The position numbers were made by a program, and so were the translations under genes. Below, piece by piece: positions 41,545-51,440 of a stretch of DNA of 58,764 nucleotides (positions are counted from its first letter, which is position 1; every line of letters starts with the position of its first letter). Under the pieces are notes generated by a model. That model did no database searches and was not told the DNA's origin. It saw only the letters and a list, made by a program, of their open reading frames with translations. Source of the DNA: Clostridiales bacterium (GTDB lineage: Bacteria; Bacillota; Clostridia; Lachnospirales; Lachnospiraceae); the NCBI GenBank assembly GCA_029098165.1, contig JAQXNU010000015.1, forward strand, positions 1 to 58,764. Direction: 5' to 3'.

Positions 41545-43777
41545 ATTCCATCTCATTAAACTCTGATTCTTTCTTCTTTTTATTTCTGGATCCATCTTTG
41601 CGTTTCTGCTTCATTTCTGTATGGTTGGCCATAAATAGATTGATTAGAAAATCATTCGATTTTAACTCCTCCTGATTTTTAATCTCATACAGATATTCCC
41701 CATCCTGTCCCTTAACAAAGGAAAGCTTCAAAATGATCTGATCAATCCTCACAGTTAACTCATTTACCGCATCAGCCTCTGTTCTTAACGTTACATAACA
41801 GTAATTAAAACTAGTCAGTCTTACTTTTTGGTTCTGGTCACTAACTGCCTCATAATTCAGATATAAGCGTGGAAGCTTTCTTTGAAAATCCATATGTTTT
41901 TCACGTCGTTTTTCAATATTATTATGAAGTTTATCTAAAACTCCGAGTTCAGAATCAACAAACTTCGTAAGTGGAGGAACTCGGTCGTGTAAGATCTGCA
42001 ATAGCTGGTTATACTCTTTTTCCTCAATTTTCTTTAGTGTAAATGCATAACGGAAGCCTTCTTTACATTCCATGACCTGCACCACATTGGCAGTAAAGCT
42101 TGTCTCATACAATTCTGTCTGTAATTTTATCTGAATTGCTTCATCCGCAGGCACATAAGCTGGCTTTGGCAAGATGACGGAACATCCACCTTCTGAAATA
42201 TCATAAGTCACTGCTGAGATTGTTGTACCATGAAAACTTAATTTAGCATCTGCTGTTATCTTAAATCGTTCGAATTTACGATAACTTCGACGTCCAATCA
42301 TAAAAAATATCGCAATACTCAGATTATAAAGGTTAACGACAAGCCAGAATATAAGGAATAGAATTGCAACACTTCCTGTCTGGAACATGAAACGAACGGA
42401 TTTTAAAATACCAACAAAAGATAACGTAGCTAGAATCACGTGCGGAATTGCTAATCTTCTTTGTAATCTCTTATCTTCTTTGGCACCGTCTTTATTCGTT
42501 ACTGCAAAGACATGATCCGAGATACCGACCATCTCCAGTAACACATCCTTTAAAAGGAGTGGAAACATAATTGTTTCATAAATATTGGTCCAGTGAACGG
42601 TTCGACGGCTTCCAGATAATAATTTGATTGTATAACGGTTGATCATATGCGTTGGAAGCCAAATACATAATAACTCTATTGGTGAAGCATCTAATGCCGT
42701 AATTCCAAAAAAGATAAAGAGGATTGGCGAAAGCATATAGATCAAGCGTTTGATACTATCATACCAATATGAGATTGAAGAAATATAAGATAGCCTTTGT
42801 TTAAAGGTCAATCCTTTGATTGTCATGATCTTTAGTTTTCTTCCTGACTGAATGCAACCTCTCGCCCATCTTCTTCGTTGTTTTATAAGATTATTTAGGT
42901 CCTGTGGTGCTAAACCGGAAGCATGCACTTCATCAATCGCGTAACACTGATAGCCTTTGGATTGTATTAGCATACCTGTAGCAAAATCTTCGGTAATTAC
43001 ACTTGTAACAAAGCCTCCAATTTCATTAAGAGCTTCTCGATTCAACATTGTATTGGAACCACCATAAATAACGGAATTCGTCTTATTCTTTGACAACTGG
43101 ATATCATGGTAAAAATAATCCTGTTCATTCGGTATCGCAGATTCCGCAAACAGATTATACTGAAACAAATCTAAGTTATAAAAACTCTGAGGAGTCTGTA
43201 CAAAACCAACCTTGATTCCTTGCATGAAATAAGGAACACATGCCATCAAAAAGTCACGCATTGGAATCATGTCCGCATCAAAGGTAACGATCAGATCACC
43301 ACTGGAGTTCGCCAGCGCGTGATTTAAGTTCCCCGCCTTTGCTCCCTCATGATTTTCACGAGCAAGATAGTTCACTCCTAATTTATCTGCAAGTTTCTTA
43401 ATTTCTTGTCGGCTTCCGTCATCACATAAATAAATCTGAACCTTGCTTTTGTCTGGATAATCCATGTGAAGACATCCATTTACTGTTTTATATAACAATT
43501 CTTCTGGTTCGTTATAAGTTGCAATAAATACGTCCACGGTAGGATACTTATTTTTTGAAGTATGTAAACACGTCGGTTTTTCAACTTCTGACATCATATA
43601 AAAATGAACGATCTGTTCAAACAATCCCATGATTTCTGCTGCAAGCAGAAGTATTCCAAAGATCATGGAAACAGTTCCAAACTTCACTGGCAATGTAAAA
43701 AAAATTCGCCAAAAAATATAGCCTATCGTAACTAAGATTGTTACATAAGCTAGTTGTTTTGTTCTTGCTATTTTCAC
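41537..43777 (-). CDS. Cellulose-synthase-like GT2 glycosyltransferase with PilZ domain
   Basis: This 746-residue membrane glycosyltransferase has the family 2 catalytic motifs of BcsA: DVFIATYNEPEELLYKT, DDGSRQEIKKLA, FDADMIPMRDF, the TED motif in SVITEDFATGM, and QRRRWARG. About eight helices surround them. A PilZ domain follows (the RxxxR-like RRSYRKFER and DISEGGCSV), so c-di-GMP should activate it. AGGGG lies nine bases before the GTG at 43777, which I choose over the in-frame ATG at 43807. It leads an operon with the accessory, MBOAT and DHHW genes, predicting an O-acetylated beta-glucan or related extracellular polymer. Confidence 0.9.
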   Translation of the reverse strand: MKIARTKQLAYVTILVTIGYIFWRIFFTLPVKFGTVSMIFGILLLAAEIMGLFEQIVHFYMMSEVEKPTCLHTSKNKYPTVDVFIATYNEPEELLYKTVNGCLHMDYPDKSKVQIYLCDDGSRQEIKKLADKLGVNYLARENHEGAKAGNLNHALANSSGDLIVTFDADMIPMRDFLMACVPYFMQGIKVGFVQTPQSFYNLDLFQYNLFAESAIPNEQDYFYHDIQLSKNKTNSVIYGGSNTMLNREALNEIGGFVTSVITEDFATGMLIQSKGYQCYAIDEVHASGLAPQDLNNLIKQRRRWARGCIQSGRKLKIMTIKGLTFKQRLSYISSISYWYDSIKRLIYMLSPILFIFFGITALDASPIELLCIWLPTHMINRYTIKLLSGSRRTVHWTNIYETIMFPLLLKDVLLEMVGISDHVFAVTNKDGAKEDKRLQRRLAIPHVILATLSFVGILKSVRFMFQTGSVAILFLIFWLVVNLYNLSIAIFFMIGRRSYRKFERFKITADAKLSFHGTTISAVTYDISEGGCSVILPKPAYVPADEAIQIKLQTELYETSFTANVVQVMECKEGFRYAFTLKKIEEKEYNQLLQILHDRVPPLTKFVDSELGVLDKLHNNIEKRREKHMDFQRKLPRLYLNYEAVSDQNQKVRLTSFNYCYVTLRTEADAVNELTVRIDQIILKLSFVKGQDGEYLYEIKNQEELKSNDFLINLFMANHTEMKQKRKDGSRNKKKKESEFNEMEYV

Positions 43778-43840
43778 TTTATTTACCCCTATTCTAGTAC
43801 AAAGCAAAGTTTCAAATAACTTCCTTTATCGCGGAAAGAC

Positions 43841-43872
43841 AAGAAAAAGCTCGCATAAGCGGGCTTTTTCTT
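43841..43872 (-). terminator. Intrinsic terminator of the liv operon
   Basis: AAGAAAAAGCTCGC and GCGGGCTTTTTCTT pair around ATAA, with Ts on the minus strand. It lies between livF and the exopolysaccharide operon. Confidence 0.85.
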
Positions 43873-43930
43873 ATTTAGCATTATTATATTATGTAATCTG
43901 TATCCTTGTATAGTGGTGCAATCTTCCAGT

Positions 43931-44659
43931 TTATTTCTTCCTAGCTTTTCCAAGGTAAGCTGCTTTTACTGTTTCATCATTCAGCAACTCATCTCCGGTA
44001 CCTTCCCGTGTAATATTACCAGTTTCACATACATAACCATAATGAGCTAACTTTAATGCTAAATTTGCATTCTGCTCTACCAGTAAAATTGTTACCCCTT
44101 CGTTATTGACAGTACGAATGATATTCATAATATCATGTACGATGATCGGAGCTAACCCAAGAGACGGTTCATCCATCATCATAACTTTCGGACGGCTCAT
44201 CATAGCACGCCCAACAGCTAACATCTGTTGTTCTCCACCAGATAAAGTACCTGCCATCTGCCAGGAACGTTCTTCCAAACGTGGAAACAGCTGATAAATC
44301 CTTCTAATGTCATCCTCTAAATTATCTTTTCTCAGATAAGCACCAATCTTTAGATTTTCTAATACCGTTAAGTTTGGAAATACCCTTCTGCCTTCTGGTA
44401 CTAAGGTGATTCCTTTGTCAACGATCACATTAGGTGCTGCTCCTGTAATGTCTTCACCACAAAATTTGATCGTACCACTCTCTAATTTAACAAGGCCTGC
44501 AATGGAACGAAGCAACGTACTCTTTCCAGCACCATTCGCACCAATCAGCGTTATGATCTGCCCTTTGGTAACACTCAGACTAATCCCTTTCACTGCTTTG
44601 ATTCCACCATAGGATACATGCAGATCATTTATTTCAAGTAATTTATTCTCCATCGTCAT
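43931..44659 (-). CDS. livF: Branched-chain amino-acid ABC transporter, ATP-binding protein LivF
   Basis: This 242-residue ATPase has Walker A GANGAGKST, the signature LSGGEQQML and Walker B VMMMDEPSLGLAP, which is diagnostic of LivF. AGGAGG lies five bases before the ATG at 44659, and an upstream GTG (44665) is too close to it. It overlaps livG by 17 bases and is the last gene of the livKHMGF operon. Confidence 0.93.
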   Translation of the reverse strand: MTMENKLLEINDLHVSYGGIKAVKGISLSVTKGQIITLIGANGAGKSTLLRSIAGLVKLESGTIKFCGEDITGAAPNVIVDKGITLVPEGRRVFPNLTVLENLKIGAYLRKDNLEDDIRRIYQLFPRLEERSWQMAGTLSGGEQQMLAVGRAMMSRPKVMMMDEPSLGLAPIIVHDIMNIIRTVNNEGVTILLVEQNANLALKLAHYGYVCETGNITREGTGDELLNDETVKAAYLGKARKK

Positions 44660-45491
44660 CTGCACCTCCTAAGTAAGCTTCAATAACCTTTGGATCATTC
44701 TGAATATCCTCTGGATTACCATTTGCAATCAATTTACCAAAATCTAAAACATAGATACGGTCAGATATCTCCATTACTAAATCCATGTGATGTTCAATCA
44801 TAAAGACAGATAAATTAAACTTCTTGCGGATGTCAAAGATAAATGCAGTTAACTCATCCGTCTCTTGTGGGTTCATACCAGCAGCAGGTTCATCTAACAA
44901 TAACAATTCTGGTTTTGTAGCCAGTGCACGCGCTATCTCTAGATGTCTTTGCTGTCCATATGGAAGAGAATATGCCATCTCATCCTTTACATCAGATAGA
45001 CCAAGGATTTCAAGAAGATCCATAGTTTCTTTTCTCATCTGACGCTCTTCTTTATAGTTGAGACATAACGTAGCAGATAGAAAATTTGCCTTACAACGCA
45101 TATGTTTTGCAATCAAAACATTCTCAAATACCGTAAGTTCCTTGAATAGTCTTATATTTTGAAAGGTTCTCGCCATTCCAAGTTTTGTAATCATATCCGG
45201 TGTCTTTTTAATGATCTGCGTATACTTCCCATTATTCTGTCCCAGATAAGCTTTCTTCATCTCCCCCTTCGGGTAACTGGATAAGATCGGCGTTTCCTTA
45301 AATAATACCTGACCATTGGTTGGCTGATACACACCCGTTATTACATTAAATGCGGTTGTTTTTCCTGCACCGTTTGGTCCGATTAAGGAAACAATCTCGC
45401 CCTTATTAACATGCAGAGATAAATTATCAACTGCAACGACACCACCAAACTGCATCGTTATATCTTTTACCTCTAATATTTTATTCGGCAT
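44643..45491 (-). CDS. livG: Branched-chain amino-acid ABC transporter, ATP-binding protein LivG
   Basis: This 282-residue ATPase has Walker A GPNGAGKTT, the LivG-specific LGMARTFQNIRLF, signature LPYGQQRHLEIARAL and Walker B LLLLDEPAAGMNP. An insertion of about 20 residues follows the first strand pair compared with short LivG proteins. GGGAGG is eight bases before the ATG at 45491. It overlaps livM by 11 bases. Confidence 0.93.
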   Translation of the reverse strand: MPNKILEVKDITMQFGGVVAVDNLSLHVNKGEIVSLIGPNGAGKTTAFNVITGVYQPTNGQVLFKETPILSSYPKGEMKKAYLGQNNGKYTQIIKKTPDMITKLGMARTFQNIRLFKELTVFENVLIAKHMRCKANFLSATLCLNYKEERQMRKETMDLLEILGLSDVKDEMAYSLPYGQQRHLEIARALATKPELLLLDEPAAGMNPQETDELTAFIFDIRKKFNLSVFMIEHHMDLVMEISDRIYVLDFGKLIANGNPEDIQNDPKVIEAYLGGADDDGE

Positions 45492-46617
45492 GTGCATTAC
45501 CTCCCTTCTTCGAGGTCTTTACAAGCTTATTCTTTAGTTTTTTACATGCTTTTGACAGACCAACCCATGAAAACTCATTCTTACCCATCAAGCCTCGCTG
45601 ATAGAATAATACAACAATCATGAGTAAAATTGAGAAGATTACCATACGAAAACCTGTGCGGAACAACGGAATTTCCACACCACCAATGGATAATGGCTGA
45701 TCAAAGAAACGTAACCACCATTCTTTACTCATCGTAACGAGAAGTGCTGCGATTACACTTCCTGTTACACTTCCGATACCTCCGATAACTACGATTAATA
45801 AGATATCGTAAGTTAACGATATACTAAATGTTTTTGAATCAATGGATCTCATAAACATTGCTAACATACCACCGCTGACCGCAGAGAAGAAGGATCCTAC
45901 GATAAAGGATAACTCTTTGTGTCGGAACAAATTGATACCCATGGCTTCTGCTGCAATTTCATCTTCTCGAATCGCCTTAAATGCGCGTCCATAAGAACTC
46001 CGGATCAATAAGATCATCAATGCGATGCAGAAGGCTGCAATGCAAAACGTCTGAATAATTGAGTCAAATCCCTGGATTTTTTTCAATCCATAAGATCCAT
46101 TGGTAATCCTATTCATCTGTGGACTAGAGATTACGGCACGCATAATCTCCGAAAATCCTAAGGTCGCAATTGCGAGATAATCGCTCTTTAAACGAAGGAC
46201 TGGAATTCCGATTAGGCCTGCACAAAGTGCTGCTGCTAATCCACCAAGGATTAAAGCTATGTAAGGAATTAGTGGCTGTAACCAGGCTGGTCCAGCTTCT
46301 ATTGCTTTTTTCATGGATAATATCGTTGGAGAAATTGGTTCAATATAAAAAACACCTTCAATATTATCTACTGGAATTAAGAAAAGTGCCGTTATATACG
46401 CACCGATTGCCATAAATCCTGCCTGTCCTAATGAGAACAGACCAGTAAAACCAGTAACTAAGTTCATAGAAACAGCAACAACCGCTAAGATGATACCTTT
46501 TTGAATAACTGTATATGCCATACCGTATTCCGATTTATTACCCTCTAAAAAGAATAAAAGTACAAAGGTGACTGCTAACAGTATTAGGGAATACGCAATT
46601 TTCTTTTGCTTTTTCAT
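45481..46617 (-). CDS. livM: Branched-chain amino-acid ABC transporter, permease LivM
   Basis: This 378-residue permease has about nine helices and the LivM signatures TGFTGLFSLGQAGFMAIGAY and RLKSDYLAIATLGFSEI, with the EAA-type loop FKAIREDEIAAEAMGIN. GAGAGGAG stands just before the ATG at 46617, so the frame upstream to 46659 is not translated. It pairs with LivH to form the pore. Confidence 0.93.
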   Translation of the reverse strand: MKKQKKIAYSLILLAVTFVLLFFLEGNKSEYGMAYTVIQKGIILAVVAVSMNLVTGFTGLFSLGQAGFMAIGAYITALFLIPVDNIEGVFYIEPISPTILSMKKAIEAGPAWLQPLIPYIALILGGLAAALCAGLIGIPVLRLKSDYLAIATLGFSEIMRAVISSPQMNRITNGSYGLKKIQGFDSIIQTFCIAAFCIALMILLIRSSYGRAFKAIREDEIAAEAMGINLFRHKELSFIVGSFFSAVSGGMLAMFMRSIDSKTFSISLTYDILLIVVIGGIGSVTGSVIAALLVTMSKEWWLRFFDQPLSIGGVEIPLFRTGFRMVIFSILLMIVVLFYQRGLMGKNEFSWVGLSKACKKLKNKLVKTSKKGGNAHAE

Positions 46618-46630
46618 ACTCTCTCTCCTC

Positions 46631-47512
46631 TCACACCTTATCAATATTCTTTTCGCCAAATAAACCGGTTGGGCGGAATAACAATACTATAATTAATAAT
46701 ATAAATGTAAATGCATCACTAAATGTAGAATATCCGCAAGCTACCAATAATGTCTCACAGATACCAATAGCAAATCCACCTACAACCGCACCTGGAATAC
46801 TACCAATTCCTCCTAATACAGCCGCAACAAAGCACTTTAATCCTGGCAGTGTTCCACTAAATGGAGTTACTGACATACGATCCGTAAAGTACAAAATGGA
46901 GCCAATAGCAGCTAAAAATGAACCAATCACAAACGTAAAACTGATGACACGATTGATCTTAATACCCATAAGCTGAGCCGTTTCAAAATCCTTGGATACT
47001 GCACGCATTGCCATACCCATCTTAGAATGGTTAATCAGCTGAATTAATCCAACCGAAAGTAAAATCGTAAGTATTGGAGTAATAAATGTAACTAATGATG
47101 CGGATACACTTCCAAAATTAAAGATTCTCTTTAAGAAAGGTATCTCCGGATATGCTCTTGGAAGAGCAGTAAAAAGATAGGTTGCAAGATTCTGGATCAA
47201 ATAAGATGCACCAATCGCAGATATCATAATGGACATTCTTGGTGCTGTTCTTAATGGCTTATAAGCCACCTTTTCAATTAACACTCCGAGTATAATTGTT
47301 ACGATGCATACGATAGGAATGGCAATTTGCCATGGCAATGCTGCCATGGCAAATATCATAAAATAACCAGCCATCATAAATATATCACCGTGTGCGAAAT
47401 TAATGAGTCGGAGTATACCATAAACCATCGTATATCCTATAGCGATCAAAGCATAAGCACCGCCAAGGGATACACCCGTTAACGCATGCTGTAAAAATGT
47501 TGATATACTCAT
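46631..47512 (-). CDS. livH: Branched-chain amino-acid ABC transporter, permease LivH
   Basis: This 293-residue permease has eight or so helices and starts with the LivH pattern LTGVSLGGAYALIAIGYTMV, followed by LRLINFAHGDIFMMAGY and the coupling loop AMRAVSKDFETAQLMGI. GGAGGAG precedes the ATG. It lies 23 bases after livK. Confidence 0.94.
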   Translation of the reverse strand: MSISTFLQHALTGVSLGGAYALIAIGYTMVYGILRLINFAHGDIFMMAGYFMIFAMAALPWQIAIPIVCIVTIILGVLIEKVAYKPLRTAPRMSIMISAIGASYLIQNLATYLFTALPRAYPEIPFLKRIFNFGSVSASLVTFITPILTILLSVGLIQLINHSKMGMAMRAVSKDFETAQLMGIKINRVISFTFVIGSFLAAIGSILYFTDRMSVTPFSGTLPGLKCFVAAVLGGIGSIPGAVVGGFAIGICETLLVACGYSTFSDAFTFILLIIVLLFRPTGLFGEKNIDKV

Positions 47513-47535
47513 TTAGAACTCCTCCACCTTATGTA

Positions 47536-48714
47536 CTATTCTGAAACTGTTACTGTCTTTAAGAATACGAATTCACCATTCCTTACTGTCTTAATGAATG
47601 CCATATCCTTATTCGCATCACCATTCTCATCAAACGAGATTGCACCTGTTACACCATCAATCTTAACTGATTTGATTGCTTCACAAATTTTTTCTGGGTC
47701 AACTGAGTTTGCCTTTTTGATTGCTTCAACAGCTACGAGGTAGGAATCATATCCAAGAGCAGATACCGCTGGTATAATCTCGGACTGATTATTTTTCTTT
47801 AAATATTCTTTAAATCCTTTAACGAATTTCTCAGCTTCTGCATTTGCTGGATCTGCATCATCAAAGAATGTTGATAATGCAATACCCTCTGCATATTCAC
47901 CAGCGTTCTCAATGATCGTTGAGTTCTCCCATGTATCACCAGCCATGATTGGACAGGTAATACCAAGTTCTCTTGCCTGTTTAATGATCAATGGTGCCGT
48001 TGCGATAGAAGAAGGAGCAAAGATAACTTCTGGATTCGCATCCTTTACATTCGTTAGAATTGCTTTAAAGTCCGTCTGATTAGTCTGGAACTGCTCTTGA
48101 CTAACAACAGCACCTTCTCCTGCTAATTTACTAAATGCTTCTACAAAGTAACTACCAAGACCTGAAGAATAATCATCCCCTAACTGAGTAATCACAGCTG
48201 CTGTCTTAGCACCTTCCTGGAATGCATAGTTTGCCATAACTGTTCCTTGGAATGGATCAAGGAAACAAACACGGAAATAATAATCATTGCCTTTGGTAAC
48301 CTGAGGATTTGTACAGGAACAACCGATTGCAGGAATCTTTGCTTCTTCGAAGAATTCGCCAGCTGCAATGGATACACCAGAACCATAAGATCCTAATACA
48401 ACTTTAACTTTGTCGCTGATTAAGCTTTGTGCTGCACTGACTGCCTCAGTCTTATCACTCTTATTATCAACTTCTACTAACTCAATCTTATAAGTTTCTC
48501 CATTAATGTCTACGGTTGGATAACACTCATTGGCATAACGAATACCTAAAACTTCCTGATATCCACCACCACCATTTTCACCTGTCTGTGGCTCAAATAC
48601 ACCGATCTTAATTACCTTAGAGTCACTGCCGCTTGTTTTCTTGCTACCACAACCACTTAACAGTCCCATGATCATGACCATACTAAGAACTAATGCTAAT
48701 ATTCTCTTTTTCAT
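47536..48714 (-). CDS. livK: Branched-chain amino-acid ABC transporter, binding lipoprotein LivK
   Basis: This 392-residue type I binding protein has a lipoprotein signal with lipobox LLSGC (Cys at residue 22) and the family pattern KIGVFEPQTGENG, VVLGSYGSGVSIA and FAPSSIATAPLIIKQ. It should bind leucine, isoleucine or valine, though related proteins bind other amino acids or amides. AGGAGGAG precedes the ATG. It is the first gene of the operon. Confidence 0.92.
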   Translation of the reverse strand: MKKRILALVLSMVMIMGLLSGCGSKKTSGSDSKVIKIGVFEPQTGENGGGGYQEVLGIRYANECYPTVDINGETYKIELVEVDNKSDKTEAVSAAQSLISDKVKVVLGSYGSGVSIAAGEFFEEAKIPAIGCSCTNPQVTKGNDYYFRVCFLDPFQGTVMANYAFQEGAKTAAVITQLGDDYSSGLGSYFVEAFSKLAGEGAVVSQEQFQTNQTDFKAILTNVKDANPEVIFAPSSIATAPLIIKQARELGITCPIMAGDTWENSTIIENAGEYAEGIALSTFFDDADPANAEAEKFVKGFKEYLKKNNQSEIIPAVSALGYDSYLVAVEAIKKANSVDPEKICEAIKSVKIDGVTGAISFDENGDANKDMAFIKTVRNGEFVFLKTVTVSE

Positions 48715-48845
48715 AATTCTCCTCCTGTTTTCCTGTCAAAGACATTTGTTTTTTTCTTTATCAGTATACAACGCCAGTGAAGTAAATTCAATATGCTTTT
48801 TCCATCTAATGGTAATTTTGTAAAGTGTGCACATGTATACAATAT

Positions 48846-48903
48846 AAAAATGGCTGTAGCAAGAAAAAATCAACCAAAAACTTGATTATTTTGCTACAGC
48901 CAT
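48846..48903 (-). terminator. Intrinsic terminator of recQ
   Basis: TGGCTGTAGCAA and TTGCTACAGCCA pair around a 30-base loop and are followed by TTTTTATATT on the minus strand. Confidence 0.85.
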
Positions 48904-48933
48904 ATTTTTAATTTTCTTTAAGTTTCCTTATAT

Positions 48934-51180
48934 TTACTGAACTTGTAACATATCAATGACAAACTTCTGAGCATGTTCATTGTAAACTAATATATCATAT
49001 GCATTTCCTTTTTCACTGATCCTTTCTTGCGTTTCAATTCCAATTTCTCTACCTGCTTCTGTCACTGTGATCACCATTCGTCGTACTCCTGGATGAAATT
49101 TTTCTTCCAAATAACCTTCGCGAAGAAGCCAGTCCGTAATTGATTTACCGGTCAGTCGTTTCATACGTTCTTCATCTCTTAAATCATTGATCTGAGCTAC
49201 TAGTTCGCTTAAGGTTGTCTGTTCTTTATATTCGATTGCATCCGCTAACTCCTTCGTCATATGAAACTCAGTCTTTTTTCCCGAAGTTGTCTTTTTGCGT
49301 GAGGCTTCCATCGGGTGCTCTTCAAAATATAGTTTTTCCTTTCGTCCCTTCGTGAATTCGAGTATCTGTTCTAAGAATTCTTTACCGTATCGATCATATT
49401 TATTTTCACCAACGCCATTGACAACTAACATCTCTTCTTTTGTAAAAGGTAACTTAACACACATATCAACTAAGGTTTTATCAGAAAAAATAATATAAGG
49501 TGGAAGACTGACTTTTCGAGCGATTTCAGTACGAACATTACGAAGTTCCTCAAATAAATCTAATCCTCTGGAAGTTAAGATATCCGATTTTCTTACTACA
49601 GAGGATTTCTTTGCTGCAGTTCCACTAGGTTCTTCTTTCGCACACTTCATGATGAGACGTTCTTCCATATGAAGAGCCTTCATAGACTTAGCCGTTAGTT
49701 TAACCAAAACATATTTATCTTTCGATAAGGACAAGTAATCCTCTAATAAGAGATAATTTGCAATCTGTTTTAACTTTTGTTCACTAAGATCCCTGCACTT
49801 TCCATAGCTTTGATACTCCGTCATTCCATAAGATGTCAGCTTTGCCTGCTTTAATCCACGTAGTGTTCCGATGATTACATTCATTCCAAATCTCTGGCGA
49901 CATTCCATGACACAGGCAATGATATCACGCGCAATCTCAGTAACATCCTCTTCCTCATATTCTGTCAGACAATTCGAACAGTTTCCACACGGTTCATGAT
50001 GAAACTCTCCAAAGTAACTCAACATATATTCACGTAGACAATTCTTTGTTACACAATAATTTTTCATCATCTGTAAACGTTCCCTGTCACGTTCCTTGAT
50101 CGTAACAAGCTCATCGTAAGTCAATTCCTCATTTTCGGTTCCATGCTCAATCATATACTGGTTAACCGCAACATCACCTGCAGAATATAAAAGAATACAT
50201 TCCGAATTCTCACCATCACGCCCTGCTCGTCCCGCTTCCTGATAATAGCTTTCGATATTCTTCGGCATATTATAATGAAGTACATAACGAACATTGGATT
50301 TATCGATTCCCATACCAAACGCATTGGTTGCCACCATAACCGGCTTTACATCATAAATAAAGTCTTCCTGACTCTGTCGACGTTCCTCCATCGACATTCC
50401 CGCATGATAACGTGCTACTAAAACTCTATGCTTTTCTAATAAATCATATAGTTCATCTACATTCTTTCTTGTTGTACAGTAGATAATTCCACTCATATTT
50501 GGATGCGACTCAATATAGTCTAAAATGACCTGTGTTTTATCTACAGGGGTCTGAACTTCAAAGTATAGATTTTTACGGTCAAATCCTGTTACAACGATAT
50601 TGGGATGATTTAACCCTAGGATTGCAACAATATCTTCTTTTACCATAGCTGTCGCTGTTGCCGTAAATGCACTGATAATCGGCCTTACCGGCAACTTTCG
50701 GATAAACTCAACAATTTTAAGATAGCTAGGTCGAAAATCCTGTCCCCATTGAGAAATACAATGGGCTTCATCTATCGTCACCATGGAGATATTTGCATTT
50801 TGTGCAAACTCTAAAAAGCTTGCTGTTTCCAATCGTTCAGGAGCAACATAGATGATCTTGTACTGCCCCATTTTGGCTCGTTCCAATGCTAAAATCGACT
50901 GATTTGGAGTAAGGGAGCTATTGATATATGCAGCATGGATCCCTGCCTGATTTAAAGATAATACCTGATCTTTCATCAATGAAATCAATGGTGAGATCAC
51001 TAAGGTGATCCCATCCATTAATAGTGCTGGTACCTGATAACAGATTGATTTTCCTGCTCCCGTTGGCATTATTCCAAAGGTATCCTGCCCATTTAATATA
51101 CTAGTTACTAATTTTTCTTGTCCTTCACGAAATGTATCATATCCAAAGTAACGTCTTAATACAGCCAATGCCTGTTCCAC
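48934..51180 (-). CDS. recQ: ATP-dependent DNA helicase RecQ
   Basis: This 748-residue 3'-5' helicase has Walker A MPTGAGKSICYQ (about residue 36), the DEAH box TIDEAHCISQWGQDFRP with the RecQ aromatic loop, motif VI QEAGRAGRDG, a four-cysteine RQC zinc site (CLREYML, CGNCSNC), an HRDC domain (LFEELRNVRTEIARK) and an additional C-terminal winged-helix-like region of about 110 residues. The start is GTG with GGAGG nine bases upstream. It acts in recombination repair and replication restart. Confidence 0.95.
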   Translation of the reverse strand: MEQALAVLRRYFGYDTFREGQEKLVTSILNGQDTFGIMPTGAGKSICYQVPALLMDGITLVISPLISLMKDQVLSLNQAGIHAAYINSSLTPNQSILALERAKMGQYKIIYVAPERLETASFLEFAQNANISMVTIDEAHCISQWGQDFRPSYLKIVEFIRKLPVRPIISAFTATATAMVKEDIVAILGLNHPNIVVTGFDRKNLYFEVQTPVDKTQVILDYIESHPNMSGIIYCTTRKNVDELYDLLEKHRVLVARYHAGMSMEERRQSQEDFIYDVKPVMVATNAFGMGIDKSNVRYVLHYNMPKNIESYYQEAGRAGRDGENSECILLYSAGDVAVNQYMIEHGTENEELTYDELVTIKERDRERLQMMKNYCVTKNCLREYMLSYFGEFHHEPCGNCSNCLTEYEEEDVTEIARDIIACVMECRQRFGMNVIIGTLRGLKQAKLTSYGMTEYQSYGKCRDLSEQKLKQIANYLLLEDYLSLSKDKYVLVKLTAKSMKALHMEERLIMKCAKEEPSGTAAKKSSVVRKSDILTSRGLDLFEELRNVRTEIARKVSLPPYIIFSDKTLVDMCVKLPFTKEEMLVVNGVGENKYDRYGKEFLEQILEFTKGRKEKLYFEEHPMEASRKKTTSGKKTEFHMTKELADAIEYKEQTTLSELVAQINDLRDEERMKRLTGKSITDWLLREGYLEEKFHPGVRRMVITVTEAGREIGIETQERISEKGNAYDILVYNEHAQKFVIDMLQVQ

Positions 51181-51315
51181 TTATTAATCCTCCATAAAAG
51201 AACTTACCGTTCTGACTTTCTGACACCTTATTGGGGTCAGAATCTTTCGCTATTATACCATAAACTCACCTTAAGAGGTAGACCTGAAAAATCGTTTCCT
51301 ATTCCGTAAAAAAAT

Positions 51316-51344
51316 TTGACTATATCTTTCTGATTTGGTAGTAT
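51316..51344 (+). promoter_or_regulatory. Probable promoter of the purine permease gene
   Basis: TTGACT (51316-51321) and TAGTAT (51339-51344) are 17 bases apart. The leader that follows holds an imperfect inverted repeat (TTCCCTATGT / ACATAATAGGAA, 51358-51387). No purine riboswitch signature is visible. Confidence 0.5.
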
Positions 51345-51440
51345 TAGTATGTTGTTGTTCCCTATGTTCGATTTACATAATAGGAAATAACAAAATCAAA
51401 CCAGACGTTTTCATCTTTAATTCAGAGGAGGAATTTTAAC

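Noticed and set aside
51345-51440. Purine riboswitch upstream of the NCS2 permease
   Set aside because: None of the conserved purine aptamer segments can be found; only an imperfect inverted repeat is present.
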